Shown here one piece after another: positions 17,087 to 26,602 of a DNA stretch of 64,000 bases. Both the position numbers and the translations under genes were made by a program. The DNA lies in contig PASR01000008.1 of NCBI GenBank assembly GCA_002713365.1, forward strand, positions 148,363-212,362, in the 5' to 3' direction. The notes beneath the pieces were generated by a model that saw only the letters and a program-made list of their open reading frames with translations, searched no databases and had not been told where the DNA came from. How positions within the stretch are numbered: the first letter of the stretch is position 1; each line of letters starts with the position of its first letter. The stretch comes from Rhodospirillaceae bacterium (GTDB lineage: Bacteria > Pseudomonadota > Alphaproteobacteria > UBA6615).

Positions 17087-18154
17087 ATGTCCATAAACAC
17101 CCAAAACATGCAGCGCTTTACCCGCGTTAAAATTGAAGAATTTATACAACGCTGTTTTGTGTCATCAGGCCTTCCTAGCAATGATGCGGCTACAGTCGCA
17201 CACTTTATGGCAGAATCAGACATAATGGGCAAAGATTCGCATGGAATATTTAGACTCCCTGGTTATATAAGCAGATTAAAAGCAGGCGGTTTTAATAAAA
17301 ACCCTAACATTAAAATAACACAGGAAAGAACAGCAACTGCACTAGTCGATGGTGATAATGGAATGGGACATCTAGTTGTTAACTACTGTGCCGAACTAGC
17401 AATTAAAAAAGCAAAAAAAACCGGAGTATCATGGGTAGGGGTGAATCATTCCAATCATGCAGGTGCAGCAGGGGCATATGCTATGCTGCCATTAGAACAC
17501 AATATGATAGGTATTTATGTAGCAGTTGGCAGTGCTAACCACCTTCCACCTTGGGGAGGCACTGAACCACTGCTATCGACTAATCCGATTGCTGTAGCAA
17601 TACCAGGGATGAAAGAAAAACCGATCCTACTTGATATGGCCACAACGGTAACCTCTTACGGAAAAGTTAAAGTACATGCTCAGCGTGGAATACCTATGCC
17701 AGAAGGGTGGATGATCGATAATGAGGGAAAATCAATGACTGATGCTTCCTTATCAGATAATGGTTTTTTATTACCTATTGGTGGTGCAAAGGGTTACGGA
17801 CTAGCCTTAATATTTGGTATTTTAGCTGGGACCCTTAATGGGGCTGCATTTGGTAAAGATGTTATAGATATGAATGCAGACAAAAGTTCTTCCACCAATA
17901 CTGGACAATTCATTATTGCTCTGGATATCTCCGCATTCATGGATGTTATTGAATTTAAGAAAAAAATTGATCAGGTAGTTAGCACTATGCATAATTCTGC
18001 AACGATGAAGGGTGTGGATAAAGTGCGCTTACCGGGTGATGGCAGTCATGCCGCAATTACCGATAGAGTGCTAAATGGAATACCTTTACCTCTTCCATTA
18101 CTTGAAGGATTAAATAAAATTGCCGATGAACTGAATGTTCAAGCCTTAGACTAA
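17087..18154 (+). CDS. malate/L-lactate/ureidoglycolate-type dehydrogenase (Ldh family 2)
   Basis: 355 residues, the NAD(P)-dependent 2-hydroxyacid dehydrogenase family with a non-Rossmann fold. Visible: DSHGIFRLPGYISRLKAGG, VDGDNGMGHLV, the active-site region GVNHSNHAGAAGAYA, PPWGGTEPLLSTNPIAVAIP and GAKGYGLALIFGILAG. Family members oxidise malate, sulfolactate, ureidoglycolate or delta1-piperideine/pyrroline-2-carboxylate; the substrate is not deducible. An AAGGAAA lies before the ATG. Twenty bases downstream is a DMT exporter, so the two are probably one transcription unit. Confidence 0.88.
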   Translation: MSINTQNMQRFTRVKIEEFIQRCFVSSGLPSNDAATVAHFMAESDIMGKDSHGIFRLPGYISRLKAGGFNKNPNIKITQERTATALVDGDNGMGHLVVNYCAELAIKKAKKTGVSWVGVNHSNHAGAAGAYAMLPLEHNMIGIYVAVGSANHLPPWGGTEPLLSTNPIAVAIPGMKEKPILLDMATTVTSYGKVKVHAQRGIPMPEGWMIDNEGKSMTDASLSDNGFLLPIGGAKGYGLALIFGILAGTLNGAAFGKDVIDMNADKSSSTNTGQFIIALDISAFMDVIEFKKKIDQVVSTMHNSATMKGVDKVRLPGDGSHAAITDRVLNGIPLPLPLLEGLNKIADELNVQALD

Positions 18155-18174
18155 ACCACTCTTGAGCTTCCGCC

Positions 18175-19074
18175 ATGAACTATCATTCAGCATCCGCAAA
18201 AAAAATATCGCCTATATTAGAGGCTACCTTTTGGATGGTTGGAGCGCTGCTTTCTTTCACCCTTATGGCCGTATCCATAAGAGAATTACACGGAGAAATA
18301 CATGCTTTCGAGGTTCAATTTTTTCGAAGTGTAGGGGCTCTAATGGTCCTAACTCCTATTATCATATATAAAGGCTGGGCCTGTTTAAAAACTCAAAAGC
18401 CAAAATTACATTTATTTCGAAACCTAGTACATCTGCTAGCTCAACTCGGCTGGATCTCTGGCTTGATGTTACTGCCTTTAGCGGAAGTTTTTGCTATTGA
18501 ATTTACCACCCCAATCTGGGCGGCACTTATCGCAGTACTATTCCTTGGTGAAAAATTCAATCTAGGTCGTCTTGCTTCAATATTATTAGGTTTCATAGGC
18601 ATTATTATAATTGTAAGGCCAGGCGTAACATCCATTAACCCAGGAACAATATTTGTTTTAGCTGCCGCCATTGGTTTTGCGTTAACTTTGACCTCCACCA
18701 AACAACTAACGAAAACTGAATTACCACTTACAATACTTATTTATATGGCCCTAATTCAACTCCCAATAGGTGCTGCTATGTCTTCCATGGTTTGGGTTAC
18801 CCCTGACCAAAATCAATTATTCTGGTTGTTTGCCGTAGGGATAGTGAGCTTAAGCGCACATTATTGTTCTGCACGTGCGCTTTCTTTAGCCGATGCAACA
18901 GTTGTGGTTCCAATGGATTTTATGCGTCTCCCACTAATTATATTAGTTGGGTATTTGCTATATAATGAGTCAGCCAAATTTGTTGTAATATTAGGGGCCA
19001 CAATCATATTCGCTGGAAACTATTTCAGCATTCGCTATGAACAAAAGCTTAGTAAATTGCGAAGTAATATATAA
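18175..19074 (+). CDS. DMT-superfamily (EamA) transporter
   Basis: 299 residues with about ten hydrophobic segments and two EamA repeats. The first ends at FLGEKFNLGRLASILLGFIGIIIIVRPG, the classic EamA repeat signature. The second ends at LLYNESAKFVVILGATIIFAGNYFSIR. These inner-membrane proteins export metabolites or amino acids. It begins 20 bp after the Ldh-type dehydrogenase and probably shares its promoter. No substrate can be assigned. Confidence 0.88.
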   Translation: MNYHSASAKKISPILEATFWMVGALLSFTLMAVSIRELHGEIHAFEVQFFRSVGALMVLTPIIIYKGWACLKTQKPKLHLFRNLVHLLAQLGWISGLMLLPLAEVFAIEFTTPIWAALIAVLFLGEKFNLGRLASILLGFIGIIIIVRPGVTSINPGTIFVLAAAIGFALTLTSTKQLTKTELPLTILIYMALIQLPIGAAMSSMVWVTPDQNQLFWLFAVGIVSLSAHYCSARALSLADATVVVPMDFMRLPLIILVGYLLYNESAKFVVILGATIIFAGNYFSIRYEQKLSKLRSNI

Positions 19075-19085
19075 GCCCAGAAAAA

Positions 19086-19658
19086 CTATTCCTGCCCAGC
19101 TGTAAAAGTCATACCCCTTTCCTCAAACTGTTCAAGTACTCCATCTCCATAGGTTTCTAATTTCTGTGCTACAGATTCTGGGAAATCTATGTCGCCCATA
19201 TCGTGAATGCCACCTGTTATAACCACCTGCAGGATTCCTTCAGTATCACCTACATTTCGAAAAGCTCTACACACTCCTGGTGGAACAGAAATAGTATCAA
19301 ATAAATCAAGTACGACACTCTCACTACCGTCATCATTCCACGTAATTTCAAATTGACCTTTCAGAACTGTAAAAGTTTCATGCGTTTGTTGATGTGCGTG
19401 TAAGGAAGGGCCATTGCCAGGAGGACATACAGCCATTGTCATAGTCATGCCACCAGCACCCTGAATAGGTGCCCCCTTATTTACAGGAGTATCAGCATCC
19501 CCCCCCAGACCAATTACTGAAAGAAGTTGGCGCGCATAAATTACATCCTTAGCTTCCTGTGACATTTCCAAGCTTTCAGCAAATGCAAGTGGCTTAAGCT
19601 CACTAAACCGAGACACACGTTGGTCCATATCATTTTTAGAAATTGAAATAGTTTTCAT
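19086..19658 (-). CDS. cupin-domain protein
   Basis: 190 residues. A single cupin-2 barrel is clear: PPGNGPSLHAHQQTHETFTVLKGQFEI (motif 1 with H-x-H...E) and later FDTISVPPGVCRAFRNVGD (motif 2). The amino end FSELKPLAFAESLEMSQEAKDVIYARQLLSVIG is not a domain I recognise. It may bind a metal; no enzymatic role can be assigned. It converges with the DMT gene and stands alone on its strand. An AGGAGA ribosome site lies just upstream of the ATG. Confidence 0.82.
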   Translation of the reverse strand: MKTISISKNDMDQRVSRFSELKPLAFAESLEMSQEAKDVIYARQLLSVIGLGGDADTPVNKGAPIQGAGGMTMTMAVCPPGNGPSLHAHQQTHETFTVLKGQFEITWNDDGSESVVLDLFDTISVPPGVCRAFRNVGDTEGILQVVITGGIHDMGDIDFPESVAQKLETYGDGVLEQFEERGMTFTAGQE

Positions 19659-20046
19659 TATGTTTTCTCCTATAAACCAGCATTAGTATAAAACAATTAA
19701 TTACCTTAAGCGATGATATTAATAATAATACAATACAAATGTTTTCCAGAAGCATATGAATGAAATAGAGACTTCTTTTATTAATTAGGAAATATATATT
19801 TTGATGTTTTTGTATATCCTCGTATATTTTTTAATAATAGTTGTTATATTTAAGTAAAAAATGGATAAAATCTATTTAAAACATTCAATAAATTAATTAC
19901 ACCTCTGGGTTTTTAGTTAAATAAAAAACGACGAACTTCTCGGCACTACTGGACAATGAGGCTAAGTAATTGCCATAACTTGTCAACAAAACTGGATTTA
20001 AACAAAATCCTTCCAATATCAAGAGTATTTTTGAGGACTCGATAGC
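19659..20046. promoter_or_regulatory. 388-bp AT-rich intergenic region with possible apaG promoter
   Basis: No open frame or RNA gene is recognisable in this divergent gap. Near its right end TTGTCA (19980-19985) and CAAAAT (20003-20008) are 17 bp apart and could be the -35/-10 of the apaG-folE unit. The -10 is poor. The cupin promoter must lie in the left part, but no hexamer pair stands out. Confidence 0.35.
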
Positions 20047-20439
20047 ATGTATAATTTAACGAGTAATGACATAACAGTAACGGTAGCACCAATCTTTCTA
20101 GAAGATCAATCTGATCCAGATGATGATCACTTTGTTTGGGCTTACCAGGTACGAATTGAAAATAATGGAACGGATAGAGTACAACTACAAACCCGTTATT
20201 GGCATATAACAGATGCTAATGGATTGGTGCAGGAAGTCAGAGGCTCTGGAGTAGTAGGAGAACAGCCTGTTCTAGAACCAGGGGAGATATTTGAATATAC
20301 TAGTGGTACCCCGCTGACTACACCTTCAGGAATTATGGTTGGTTCATATCAGATGCAAACTGATCATGGCGACCTATTCGACGTAAAAATACCTGCGTTT
20401 TCATTAGATAGCCCTCACCAAATTATTAACTTAAACTGA
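20047..20439 (+). CDS. apaG: ApaG domain protein
   Basis: 130 residues, single ApaG domain with an FN3-like fold. Visible: [59 protein letters not shown], and [22 protein letters not shown], all hallmark strands. The molecular role is not settled; in enteric bacteria loss affects Co2+ resistance and Mg2+ efflux. It is followed after 19 bp by folE. Confidence 0.93.
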   Translation: MYNLTSNDITVTVAPIFLEDQSDPDDDHFVWAYQVRIENNGTDRVQLQTRYWHITDANGLVQEVRGSGVVGEQPVLEPGEIFEYTSGTPLTTPSGIMVGSYQMQTDHGDLFDVKIPAFSLDSPHQIINLN

Positions 20440-20458
20440 ATAGATATATGAAAGATCA

Positions 20459-21103
20459 ATGCCTGACACTTCTAACAAAAATAGCAACATAGCTGTTCAC
20501 CCGACAGTTGGTAAAAAGACCAATAATAGCCCTACAAGAGAAGAGGCTGAAAAAGCAGTGAGGACACTTTTGGAGTGGGCTGGAGACAACCCAAATAGAG
20601 AGGGGTTACGTGATACACCCAAACGGGTTGTTCAGGCCTATAAAGAATTTTTTGCGGGGTATGGACAAGACCCTGTTGATTACTTACAGCGCACATTTGA
20701 AGAAGTAGAAGGCTATGACGAGCTGGTATTACTGCGTGATATTAGGCTAGAATCATTCTGTGAGCACCACCTAGCACCGATCATAGGAAAAATTCATATT
20801 GGTTATCTTCCTAATCATCGCGTGGTAGGCATTAGTAAACTAGCCAGGGTTTCTGAAGCCTATTCCAAAAGACTACAGATACAAGAAAAGCTAACTGCGG
20901 AAATTGCTAAATGCATCGAAGACGTTCTACAACCAAAAGGAGTAGCAGTGGTAATTGAAGCAGAGCATCAATGCATGACAACCAGAGGAGTGCATAAACC
21001 AGGTGTTTCTATGGTAACCAGTAGGATGCTTGGTGCATTTCGTGAAAACCCTGATACACGACGTGAGTTTCTTTCTCTAATTAGCCAACCAAGCCTAAAG
21101 TAG
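20459..21103 (+). CDS. folE: GTP cyclohydrolase I
   Basis: 214 residues. FolE converts GTP to 7,8-dihydroneopterin triphosphate, the first step of folate synthesis (or of queuosine). The zinc ligands are visible as [19 protein letters not shown] (Cys, His) and CMTTRGV (Cys), with the active-site segments [10 protein letters not shown] and QEKLTAEIA. The amino end (about 20 residues) is polar and unconserved. The ATG lies 19 bp after apaG, so they probably share a transcript. Confidence 0.95.
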   Translation: MPDTSNKNSNIAVHPTVGKKTNNSPTREEAEKAVRTLLEWAGDNPNREGLRDTPKRVVQAYKEFFAGYGQDPVDYLQRTFEEVEGYDELVLLRDIRLESFCEHHLAPIIGKIHIGYLPNHRVVGISKLARVSEAYSKRLQIQEKLTAEIAKCIEDVLQPKGVAVVIEAEHQCMTTRGVHKPGVSMVTSRMLGAFRENPDTRREFLSLISQPSLK

Positions 21104-21244
21104 AATAGCAAAAGTTCGTTCTGATTATAAATTAAAAAAATTATACCACTGGACTCTTGCTTCAAAAATATTGATCATTATTTGGCTTAAAGATAACTCT
21201 TGTAATGCCATAATAGACAACAAAGTGATATAGATAGCAAAGCT

Positions 21245-22693
21245 GTGCTCAATATACGCCCTATATTATTCATCTTAGGCTTGCTGCTAACAACATTAGC
21301 ACTCGCCATGTCCATCCCTGCCTTGATAGATGCATTGACTGGGCATTCGGACTGGCAAGTATTTCTAGCATCTGCTGGATTAACGATGTTTATCGGTATA
21401 TCGCTAATACTTACTATGCGCGGCAGCAATATGGCCATTGGTATACGAGATGCATTTATACTCACCATAGGTAGTTGGCTAGGAGTTACACTTTTTGCTT
21501 CATTACCATTCGCTTTCGCCGAGTTAAACCTTAGCTTTGCAGATGCTTTTTTTGAAGCGATGTCAGGAATTACTACTACAGGTGCAACTGTTATAGTAAA
21601 CGTGGACCATGCACCCCCTGGGATATTACTTTGGCGAGCTCTTCTTCAGTGGCTCGGTGGTATAGGCATTATTGTTACAGCTGTAGCCGTTTTACCCATG
21701 CTTAAGGTTGGAGGCATGCAGCTTTTCAGAATGGAAAGCTCTGACACCACAGAAAAAGTTTTGCCAAGAACAGCCCAGATCTCAACTGCAATTGGAGCTA
21801 TCTATTTTATACTTACCGCGTTATGTGCACTCGCATATTGGTTAGCTGGAATGCCAGGATTTGATGCAGTTGCTCATTCTATGACAACTATTGCTACGGG
21901 TGGTTTTTCTACATCAAATGACAGTATTGGAGTGTTTAGCAAACCAAGTATTGAGTGGATAGCTGTGATTTTTATGATTATTGGCTCACTGCCGTTTGTC
22001 TTATATTTACAGGCTGTACGCGGCAGACCTATGTCGTTATTTCGTGACTCACAAGTTCGCTGGTTTTTATGTCTGGCACTATTATTAATTATAATAATAG
22101 TGTTAATTGTATTTACAACACAAAATCTAAGTACATCCCATTCACTCAGAATATCAGCCTTTAATACCGTATCAATATTAACGGGGACTGGCTACAGTAC
22201 TGCTTCATTTGATAGTTGGGGACCTCTGGCATTAACAATATTTTTTATAATTATGTTCATAGGGGGATGTGCGGGATCCACCACCTGTGGAATTAAAATT
22301 TTTCGTATAAAAGTTTTATATGAAACTGCAGCAGCTCAAATTCGTCGCTTAGTTCAGCCGCATGGCATCTTTATTCCTTACTATAATCGCAGTCCAATAA
22401 CAGATGAAGTTGCCATGTCCGTTATGAGTTTCTTTTTTTTCTATGTTCTTGTATTTATTATACTTGCTCTCGGCCTAAGTGCTCTTGGTCTTGACTTTTT
22501 AACTGCCCTGTCTGGTGCCGCTACAGCCATTTCTAATGTAGGACCAGGACTTGGGCCTGTTATAGGACCAGATGGTAACTTCGCCACTCTTCCAGATTCA
22601 GCTAAATGGCTTTTATCCGCTGGAATGTTATTAGGCCGTCTTGAGTTATTTACTATTTTAGTGCTTTTTGCGCCTGCTTTTTGGAAGGCCTAA
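21245..22693 (+). CDS. trkH: Trk-type potassium uptake protein, membrane subunit
   Basis: 482 residues starting at a GTG. Four pore-loop repeats of a TrkH/KtrB channel are visible, each with its filter glycine: SGITTTGATV, TIATGGFSTSN, SILTGTGYSTASF and SAISNVGPG-like. GGIGIIVTAVAVLPML and the terminal LLGRLELFTILVLF are typical. It forms the K+ pathway in the inner membrane and normally needs the cytosolic NAD-binding subunit TrkA, which is not in this window. No strong ribosome site precedes the GTG. argE follows after 5 bp. Confidence 0.93.
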   Translation: MLNIRPILFILGLLLTTLALAMSIPALIDALTGHSDWQVFLASAGLTMFIGISLILTMRGSNMAIGIRDAFILTIGSWLGVTLFASLPFAFAELNLSFADAFFEAMSGITTTGATVIVNVDHAPPGILLWRALLQWLGGIGIIVTAVAVLPMLKVGGMQLFRMESSDTTEKVLPRTAQISTAIGAIYFILTALCALAYWLAGMPGFDAVAHSMTTIATGGFSTSNDSIGVFSKPSIEWIAVIFMIIGSLPFVLYLQAVRGRPMSLFRDSQVRWFLCLALLLIIIIVLIVFTTQNLSTSHSLRISAFNTVSILTGTGYSTASFDSWGPLALTIFFIIMFIGGCAGSTTCGIKIFRIKVLYETAAAQIRRLVQPHGIFIPYYNRSPITDEVAMSVMSFFFFYVLVFIILALGLSALGLDFLTALSGAATAISNVGPGLGPVIGPDGNFATLPDSAKWLLSAGMLLGRLELFTILVLFAPAFWKA

Positions 22694-22698
22694 TAGTT

Positions 22699-23889
22699 AT
22701 GCTTAATGAACATCTATCAGCAGAAGAAATTCTTTCCGACCTAATAGGATTCAATACGGTATCAGCACACTCAAACCTTGCTCTAATTAAATATATTGAG
22801 GACTATCTTAGCAACTTTGGATTAAACCCTGTGCGCATTAGTAACGTTGATGGAACGAAAGCAAATTTATACGCCACCATAGGTCCAAGCGATAAACCAG
22901 GAATAATTTTATCTGGCCATACCGACGTTGTTCCTGTTGCTAACCAGCCATGGAAAACCAATCCATTTGAGCTAATACGAAAACCTGTGAACGATAAAAT
23001 ACGGCTTTATGGGAGAGGAACAGCTGATATGAAGGGGTTCATATCGGTAGTATTATCTAAAGTACCTAATTTTATTAAGGCCAACCTAAAAACACCAATT
23101 CATATTGCATTTTCTTATGACGAAGAAGTTGGCTGCCTTGGCGTTGGCAGCATGATAGAAGATATGTGCGAAAACTTATTTAAACCGCAACTAGTTATTA
23201 TCGGCGAACCAACAAGCATGAAAATTGTCAATGCCCATAAAGGCATACAGGGTTTTAAAACTGAGGTAATAGGAGTAGCTGCTCATTCTAGTGCACCGCA
23301 TTTGGGTGTAAATGCAATCAAATACGCAGCAGAGATTATAAACTTCTTATCAAGACTTGCAAAAGATAAAGAGAGTAACAATGAGAATAGTAATAGGTTT
23401 GATCCTTCCTGGACCACATTTAATATTGGTCAAATACAGGGAGGAGAAGCTTTAAATATTATTCCAGAATACTGTTCCTTTAATTGGGAATTTAGACCTG
23501 TTCCAGAAGAAGATATAGATTTAATTAAATCAAAATTTGATAGCTTCATTGAAGAGTTTATTCAACCTCAACTTCAAAAAGAAAGCCCTAAAGCTAGGGT
23601 CATTACCAAACCGCTGGCCTCTGTCCTACCGCTTCAAGAAGATCAAAACTCATTAGCTGAAAGGTTAGCCAGACATTTAACCGGCCACAACTCAACAACA
23701 ACGGCATCTTACGTAGCAGAGGCTAGTCAGTTCCAGTCTAAAGGAATATCCGCTGTATTGTGTGGTCCTGGTAATATAGAGCAAGCTCACAAAGCTAATG
23801 AGTGGATATCATCAGATGAATTAAAAAAGTGTGATGCTTTTCTAGAGCGACTGATAACCTGGGCTAAAACGGGTAATCCAGTACCATAG
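22699..23889 (+). CDS. argE: acetylornithine deacetylase
   Basis: 396 residues, M20 metallopeptidase family, ArgE type. It releases acetate from N-acetylornithine in arginine synthesis. Visible: LSGHTDVVPV (metal His), GRGTADMKGF (bridging Asp), SYDEEVGCLG (catalytic and metal Glu), IIGEPTSMKIVNAHKG (ArgE signature), and the dimerisation domain with AHSSAPHLGVNAI. The ATG at 22699 is preceded by GGAAGG lying in the last codons of trkH. argB, argD and argF are also in the window but in other units. A DapE-like alternative is less likely given the VNAHKG motif. Confidence 0.9.
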   Translation: MLNEHLSAEEILSDLIGFNTVSAHSNLALIKYIEDYLSNFGLNPVRISNVDGTKANLYATIGPSDKPGIILSGHTDVVPVANQPWKTNPFELIRKPVNDKIRLYGRGTADMKGFISVVLSKVPNFIKANLKTPIHIAFSYDEEVGCLGVGSMIEDMCENLFKPQLVIIGEPTSMKIVNAHKGIQGFKTEVIGVAAHSSAPHLGVNAIKYAAEIINFLSRLAKDKESNNENSNRFDPSWTTFNIGQIQGGEALNIIPEYCSFNWEFRPVPEEDIDLIKSKFDSFIEEFIQPQLQKESPKARVITKPLASVLPLQEDQNSLAERLARHLTGHNSTTTASYVAEASQFQSKGISAVLCGPGNIEQAHKANEWISSDELKKCDAFLERLITWAKTGNPVP

Positions 23890-23899
23890 GCTATTGATA

Positions 23900-23920
23900 A
23901 AATAATAAATTTTATTATTT
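23900..23920. terminator. AT-only palindrome between convergent genes
   Basis: AAATAATAAA, one T, TTTATTATTT: 10-bp perfect arms of A/T only, between the convergent argE and lipoprotein genes. It could act as a weak bidirectional terminator. The lack of GC makes this uncertain. Confidence 0.35.
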
Positions 23921-23949
23921 CTGTTTACACAGTTTGTTATAGGTCATAC

Positions 23950-24540
23950 CTAGAGAATATATTGTCCTAAAAACTTAGGAATTGAGCTTTCTAGTTCTTT
24001 ATTCAGATCGCTGATTAATGTTTCACTCATAGTAAACCATATCTTATCACGTTCATTTAAGGTTATATTCTCTGACACAGACCTAAAGCGCAAAGCTTCA
24101 GCATTTGTCATTGCAAGCCTACGATCATTAGAATCAAAAACCTCGATTCGTACTAATATTTTAGCCTCAAAAAGTTCTGACTGTTCTATTTTAATAGCAC
24201 CCTTAATTCCATCCTCACGCTTGAGCGACTTGGTTGAAACCGTACCATCAACAATAGTAAATACTGCATAACGGCCTGAAAAACCAGAAGGTTCTAGCCT
24301 ATCTTTAGCCCACTGATATGCTGCTACAGCGGGAGAAACCGGCATCATATGTTCAACAGTTTTTGCTTCATAGTTTGATCTAAATTTATTAACTATCTCT
24401 ATTTTAGAAACATCTAATATAAACTTACCCAAATGTGCATATGTTAGTTGAGGGAATTGTGCTTCTGTAGAAACATCAGCGCATGACGCAAACGATAATG
24501 TTACCAATAATAACAAAACTCTTCTCATTAATTTGCCCAC
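23950..24540 (-). CDS. predicted lipoprotein of unknown function
   Basis: About 196 residues from a GTG at 24540 with GGAG seven bases before it. The amino end MGKLMRRVLLLLVTLSFASCAD is a lipoprotein-type signal with FASC as a loose lipobox, so it is probably lipid-anchored in the envelope. The mature part is soluble: an AYQWAKDRLEPSGFSGRYAVFTIVDG middle and an acidic end with NERDKIWFTMSETLISDLNKELE. I do not recognise a defined family, though alphaproteobacteria commonly carry a similar uncharacterised lipoprotein. hslO lies upstream after a 110-bp gap, so co-transcription is possible. Confidence 0.7.
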   Translation of the reverse strand: MGKLMRRVLLLLVTLSFASCADVSTEAQFPQLTYAHLGKFILDVSKIEIVNKFRSNYEAKTVEHMMPVSPAVAAYQWAKDRLEPSGFSGRYAVFTIVDGTVSTKSLKREDGIKGAIKIEQSELFEAKILVRIEVFDSNDRRLAMTNAEALRFRSVSENITLNERDKIWFTMSETLISDLNKELESSIPKFLGQYIL

Positions 24541-24649
24541 GAATTCACTCCATAATTGAGTTACAATATATAGAAAAATCATCCATCAACTTAAATACAA
24601 AAAATAGTTTTATGTAATAATAATTCCTCTACTCTAGCGCCTAATTCAT

Positions 24650-25603
24650 CTAACATCTCTCAAATGTCTCTGGATCAAATAAATAAACCGAATTACAAAA
24701 TTCACAGGTCACTTCAACAGCACCTTCAACTAAAAAATCTAGAAGTTCTTCTTTAGGTAGCTGTTTAAGAACCAATGTAATGCGTTCTTCAGAACATCTA
24801 CAGCCCCGTGATAATGCACGTACAGGAAGCACTCTTAGTCCTTCTTCATGAAACAATCTATAAAGATAGTGTCTTGGATCTAGAGTTGGATCAAGCATCT
24901 CTTTATCCGTTCCAGTGGCCAATAACATCATGTTTCTACGCCATGGATCATCTTCCTCGTCCGACGGAATTGACTCTAATTTATCATCAGCGACTCGTTG
25001 CAGCATAATACAAGCTGCCCTCCATGAACCAGTAAAGCTATCGCGGCCTGCTGAAACCATAACTGCAGCATCCATCTGTTGAGATTGTCTAAAGTAATGC
25101 TGCGCAAACTCCGATAATGTATCTCCGACCAATTCAACTAAGCCTTGATAACGTTCAGTATTCTCACCTTGATCAACAGTAAGTGCTAAATAACCGTTTC
25201 CTAACAAATCTTTTGCATTTGGTTTATCAAGCATCTGCAACTTATCTTTATCATACTTAGCATAACTTCGTAGACGAAATGTGTTTCCTTCGTCTGGTGT
25301 GGAAATATCAACAACAACCAGAGATATCGGGCCATCGCCCTGCATTTGTAAAGTAAAAACGCCATTAAATTTTAAAGCTCCGGCAAGTGTTGCCCCCATT
25401 GCCAAAGACTCACCAATAATAACTGATACAACCTCAGGATAGTTATGTCTTATTATAACATCTTCAACTAGAGGACCTAATCTAGATAATCGACCGCTAA
25501 TAGCTGGCCCTTTTCTACGGCCGGCCAGGAGGTTAAAAGGTTGTATTACATCATCAAATTCAACTGGATCAACGGCAAAAGCAGATTCTCCATAATCGTG
25601 CAT
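24650..25603 (-). CDS. hslO: Hsp33 redox-regulated holdase chaperone
   Basis: 317 residues from the ATG at 25603, which shares a base with the argF stop (TAATG). Hsp33 is a cytosolic chaperone activated by oxidative unfolding. The C-terminal zinc switch is visible: RGCRCSEERI (C-x-C) and, about 30 residues later, CEFC (C-x-x-C). The N-terminal domain shows GESLAMGATLAGALKFNGVFTLQMQGDGPISLVVVD. Translational coupling to argF-argD is a known alphaproteobacterial arrangement. Confidence 0.95.
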   Translation of the reverse strand: MHDYGESAFAVDPVEFDDVIQPFNLLAGRRKGPAISGRLSRLGPLVEDVIIRHNYPEVVSVIIGESLAMGATLAGALKFNGVFTLQMQGDGPISLVVVDISTPDEGNTFRLRSYAKYDKDKLQMLDKPNAKDLLGNGYLALTVDQGENTERYQGLVELVGDTLSEFAQHYFRQSQQMDAAVMVSAGRDSFTGSWRAACIMLQRVADDKLESIPSDEEDDPWRRNMMLLATGTDKEMLDPTLDPRHYLYRLFHEEGLRVLPVRALSRGCRCSEERITLVLKQLPKEELLDFLVEGAVEVTCEFCNSVYLFDPETFERC

Positions 25604-26514
25604 TAAACAGAAACCCCCAGACACCACATAAGAATACTTTTTTGCGCGGGAAGACGATTACCAGCCTCAGCCCATACCACTGATTGTTTACCATCAATAA
25701 CTTCAGTGGTAACCTCATCCCCCCTATGAGCAGGTAAACAATGCATAAAGATAGCATCTTTTTTAGCATAAGACATAAGTTTGCTATCGATCCGATAAGG
25801 TTCAAGTAAGCTGCGGCGTTCAGAATCTTTTTTATCGCCCATTGATACCCAGGTATCGGTTACAACACAATCGGCCTTTTCAACAGCTAATCGGGGGTCT
25901 TCACATACTGTCACTCGGCCCCCGTTTGACTGAGCCCATTTAATTAAACCACTCGCGTTTTGAAGTGTTTTAGGGCTTGCCAAACGCAGTTCGAATTGAA
26001 ACTTAACAGCAGCATGAATCCAAGAGGCTGCTACATTATTACCGTCACCGCTCCAAGCCACCACCTGTTCACCCACAGGACCCTTACATTCCTCAATAGT
26101 TAACAGATCAGCTATAATTTGGCATGGATGCGACTCATTAGTTAACCCATTTATAACCGGCACTGTTGCAGCCTCAGACATCTCCATAAGACTTGCTTTA
26201 GCAGAAGTGCGAAGCATTATTGCGTCAACATATTGTGATAAAACTCTTGCGGTATCAGCGACAGTCTCACCCCTACCCAACTGCGTACCATTTTGGTCAA
26301 GGATTACGGCATGCCCACCCAATTGTTTAATAGCAAGTTCAAAAGATACTCTAGTCCTGGTACTAGGTTTTTCAAAAACCATTGCAAGGGAACGACCATG
26401 TAGATAATTAAGCTGTGAATCAAGTAATTTAATACTTTTGGCTGTATTAAGAATTTTACGTAATGTTTCCCTATCAAGTAAGTCTATATCAAGAAAATGG
26501 TGAATATCTGTCAT
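25603..26514 (-). CDS. argF: ornithine carbamoyltransferase
   Basis: 303 residues. It makes citrulline from ornithine and carbamoyl phosphate in arginine synthesis. The carbamoyl-phosphate motif EKPSTRTRVSFE lies at 48-59, followed by HPCQIIADLLTIEE, the ornithine-side DTWVSMGDK and the HCLPAHRGDEVT loop near the carboxyl end. It lies between argD and hslO on one strand. The ancestral stop of argD would be 10 bp upstream, but the current argD stop is 88 bp upstream. Confidence 0.95.
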   Translation of the reverse strand: MTDIHHFLDIDLLDRETLRKILNTAKSIKLLDSQLNYLHGRSLAMVFEKPSTRTRVSFELAIKQLGGHAVILDQNGTQLGRGETVADTARVLSQYVDAIMLRTSAKASLMEMSEAATVPVINGLTNESHPCQIIADLLTIEECKGPVGEQVVAWSGDGNNVAASWIHAAVKFQFELRLASPKTLQNASGLIKWAQSNGGRVTVCEDPRLAVEKADCVVTDTWVSMGDKKDSERRSLLEPYRIDSKLMSYAKKDAIFMHCLPAHRGDEVTTEVIDGKQSVVWAEAGNRLPAQKSILMWCLGVSV

Positions 26515-26602
26515 GATCTGAATATTAATTTTCTGATGAGTTGGGTGATTTTATGGAAATACAAGCGTTTTCCAACGCATTTAGTATTATATCAATTTCC
26601 GG

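Noticed and set aside
23900-23920. AT palindrome as a strong terminator
   Set aside because: All arms are A/T so the hairpin would be weak; kept only as a low-confidence feature.
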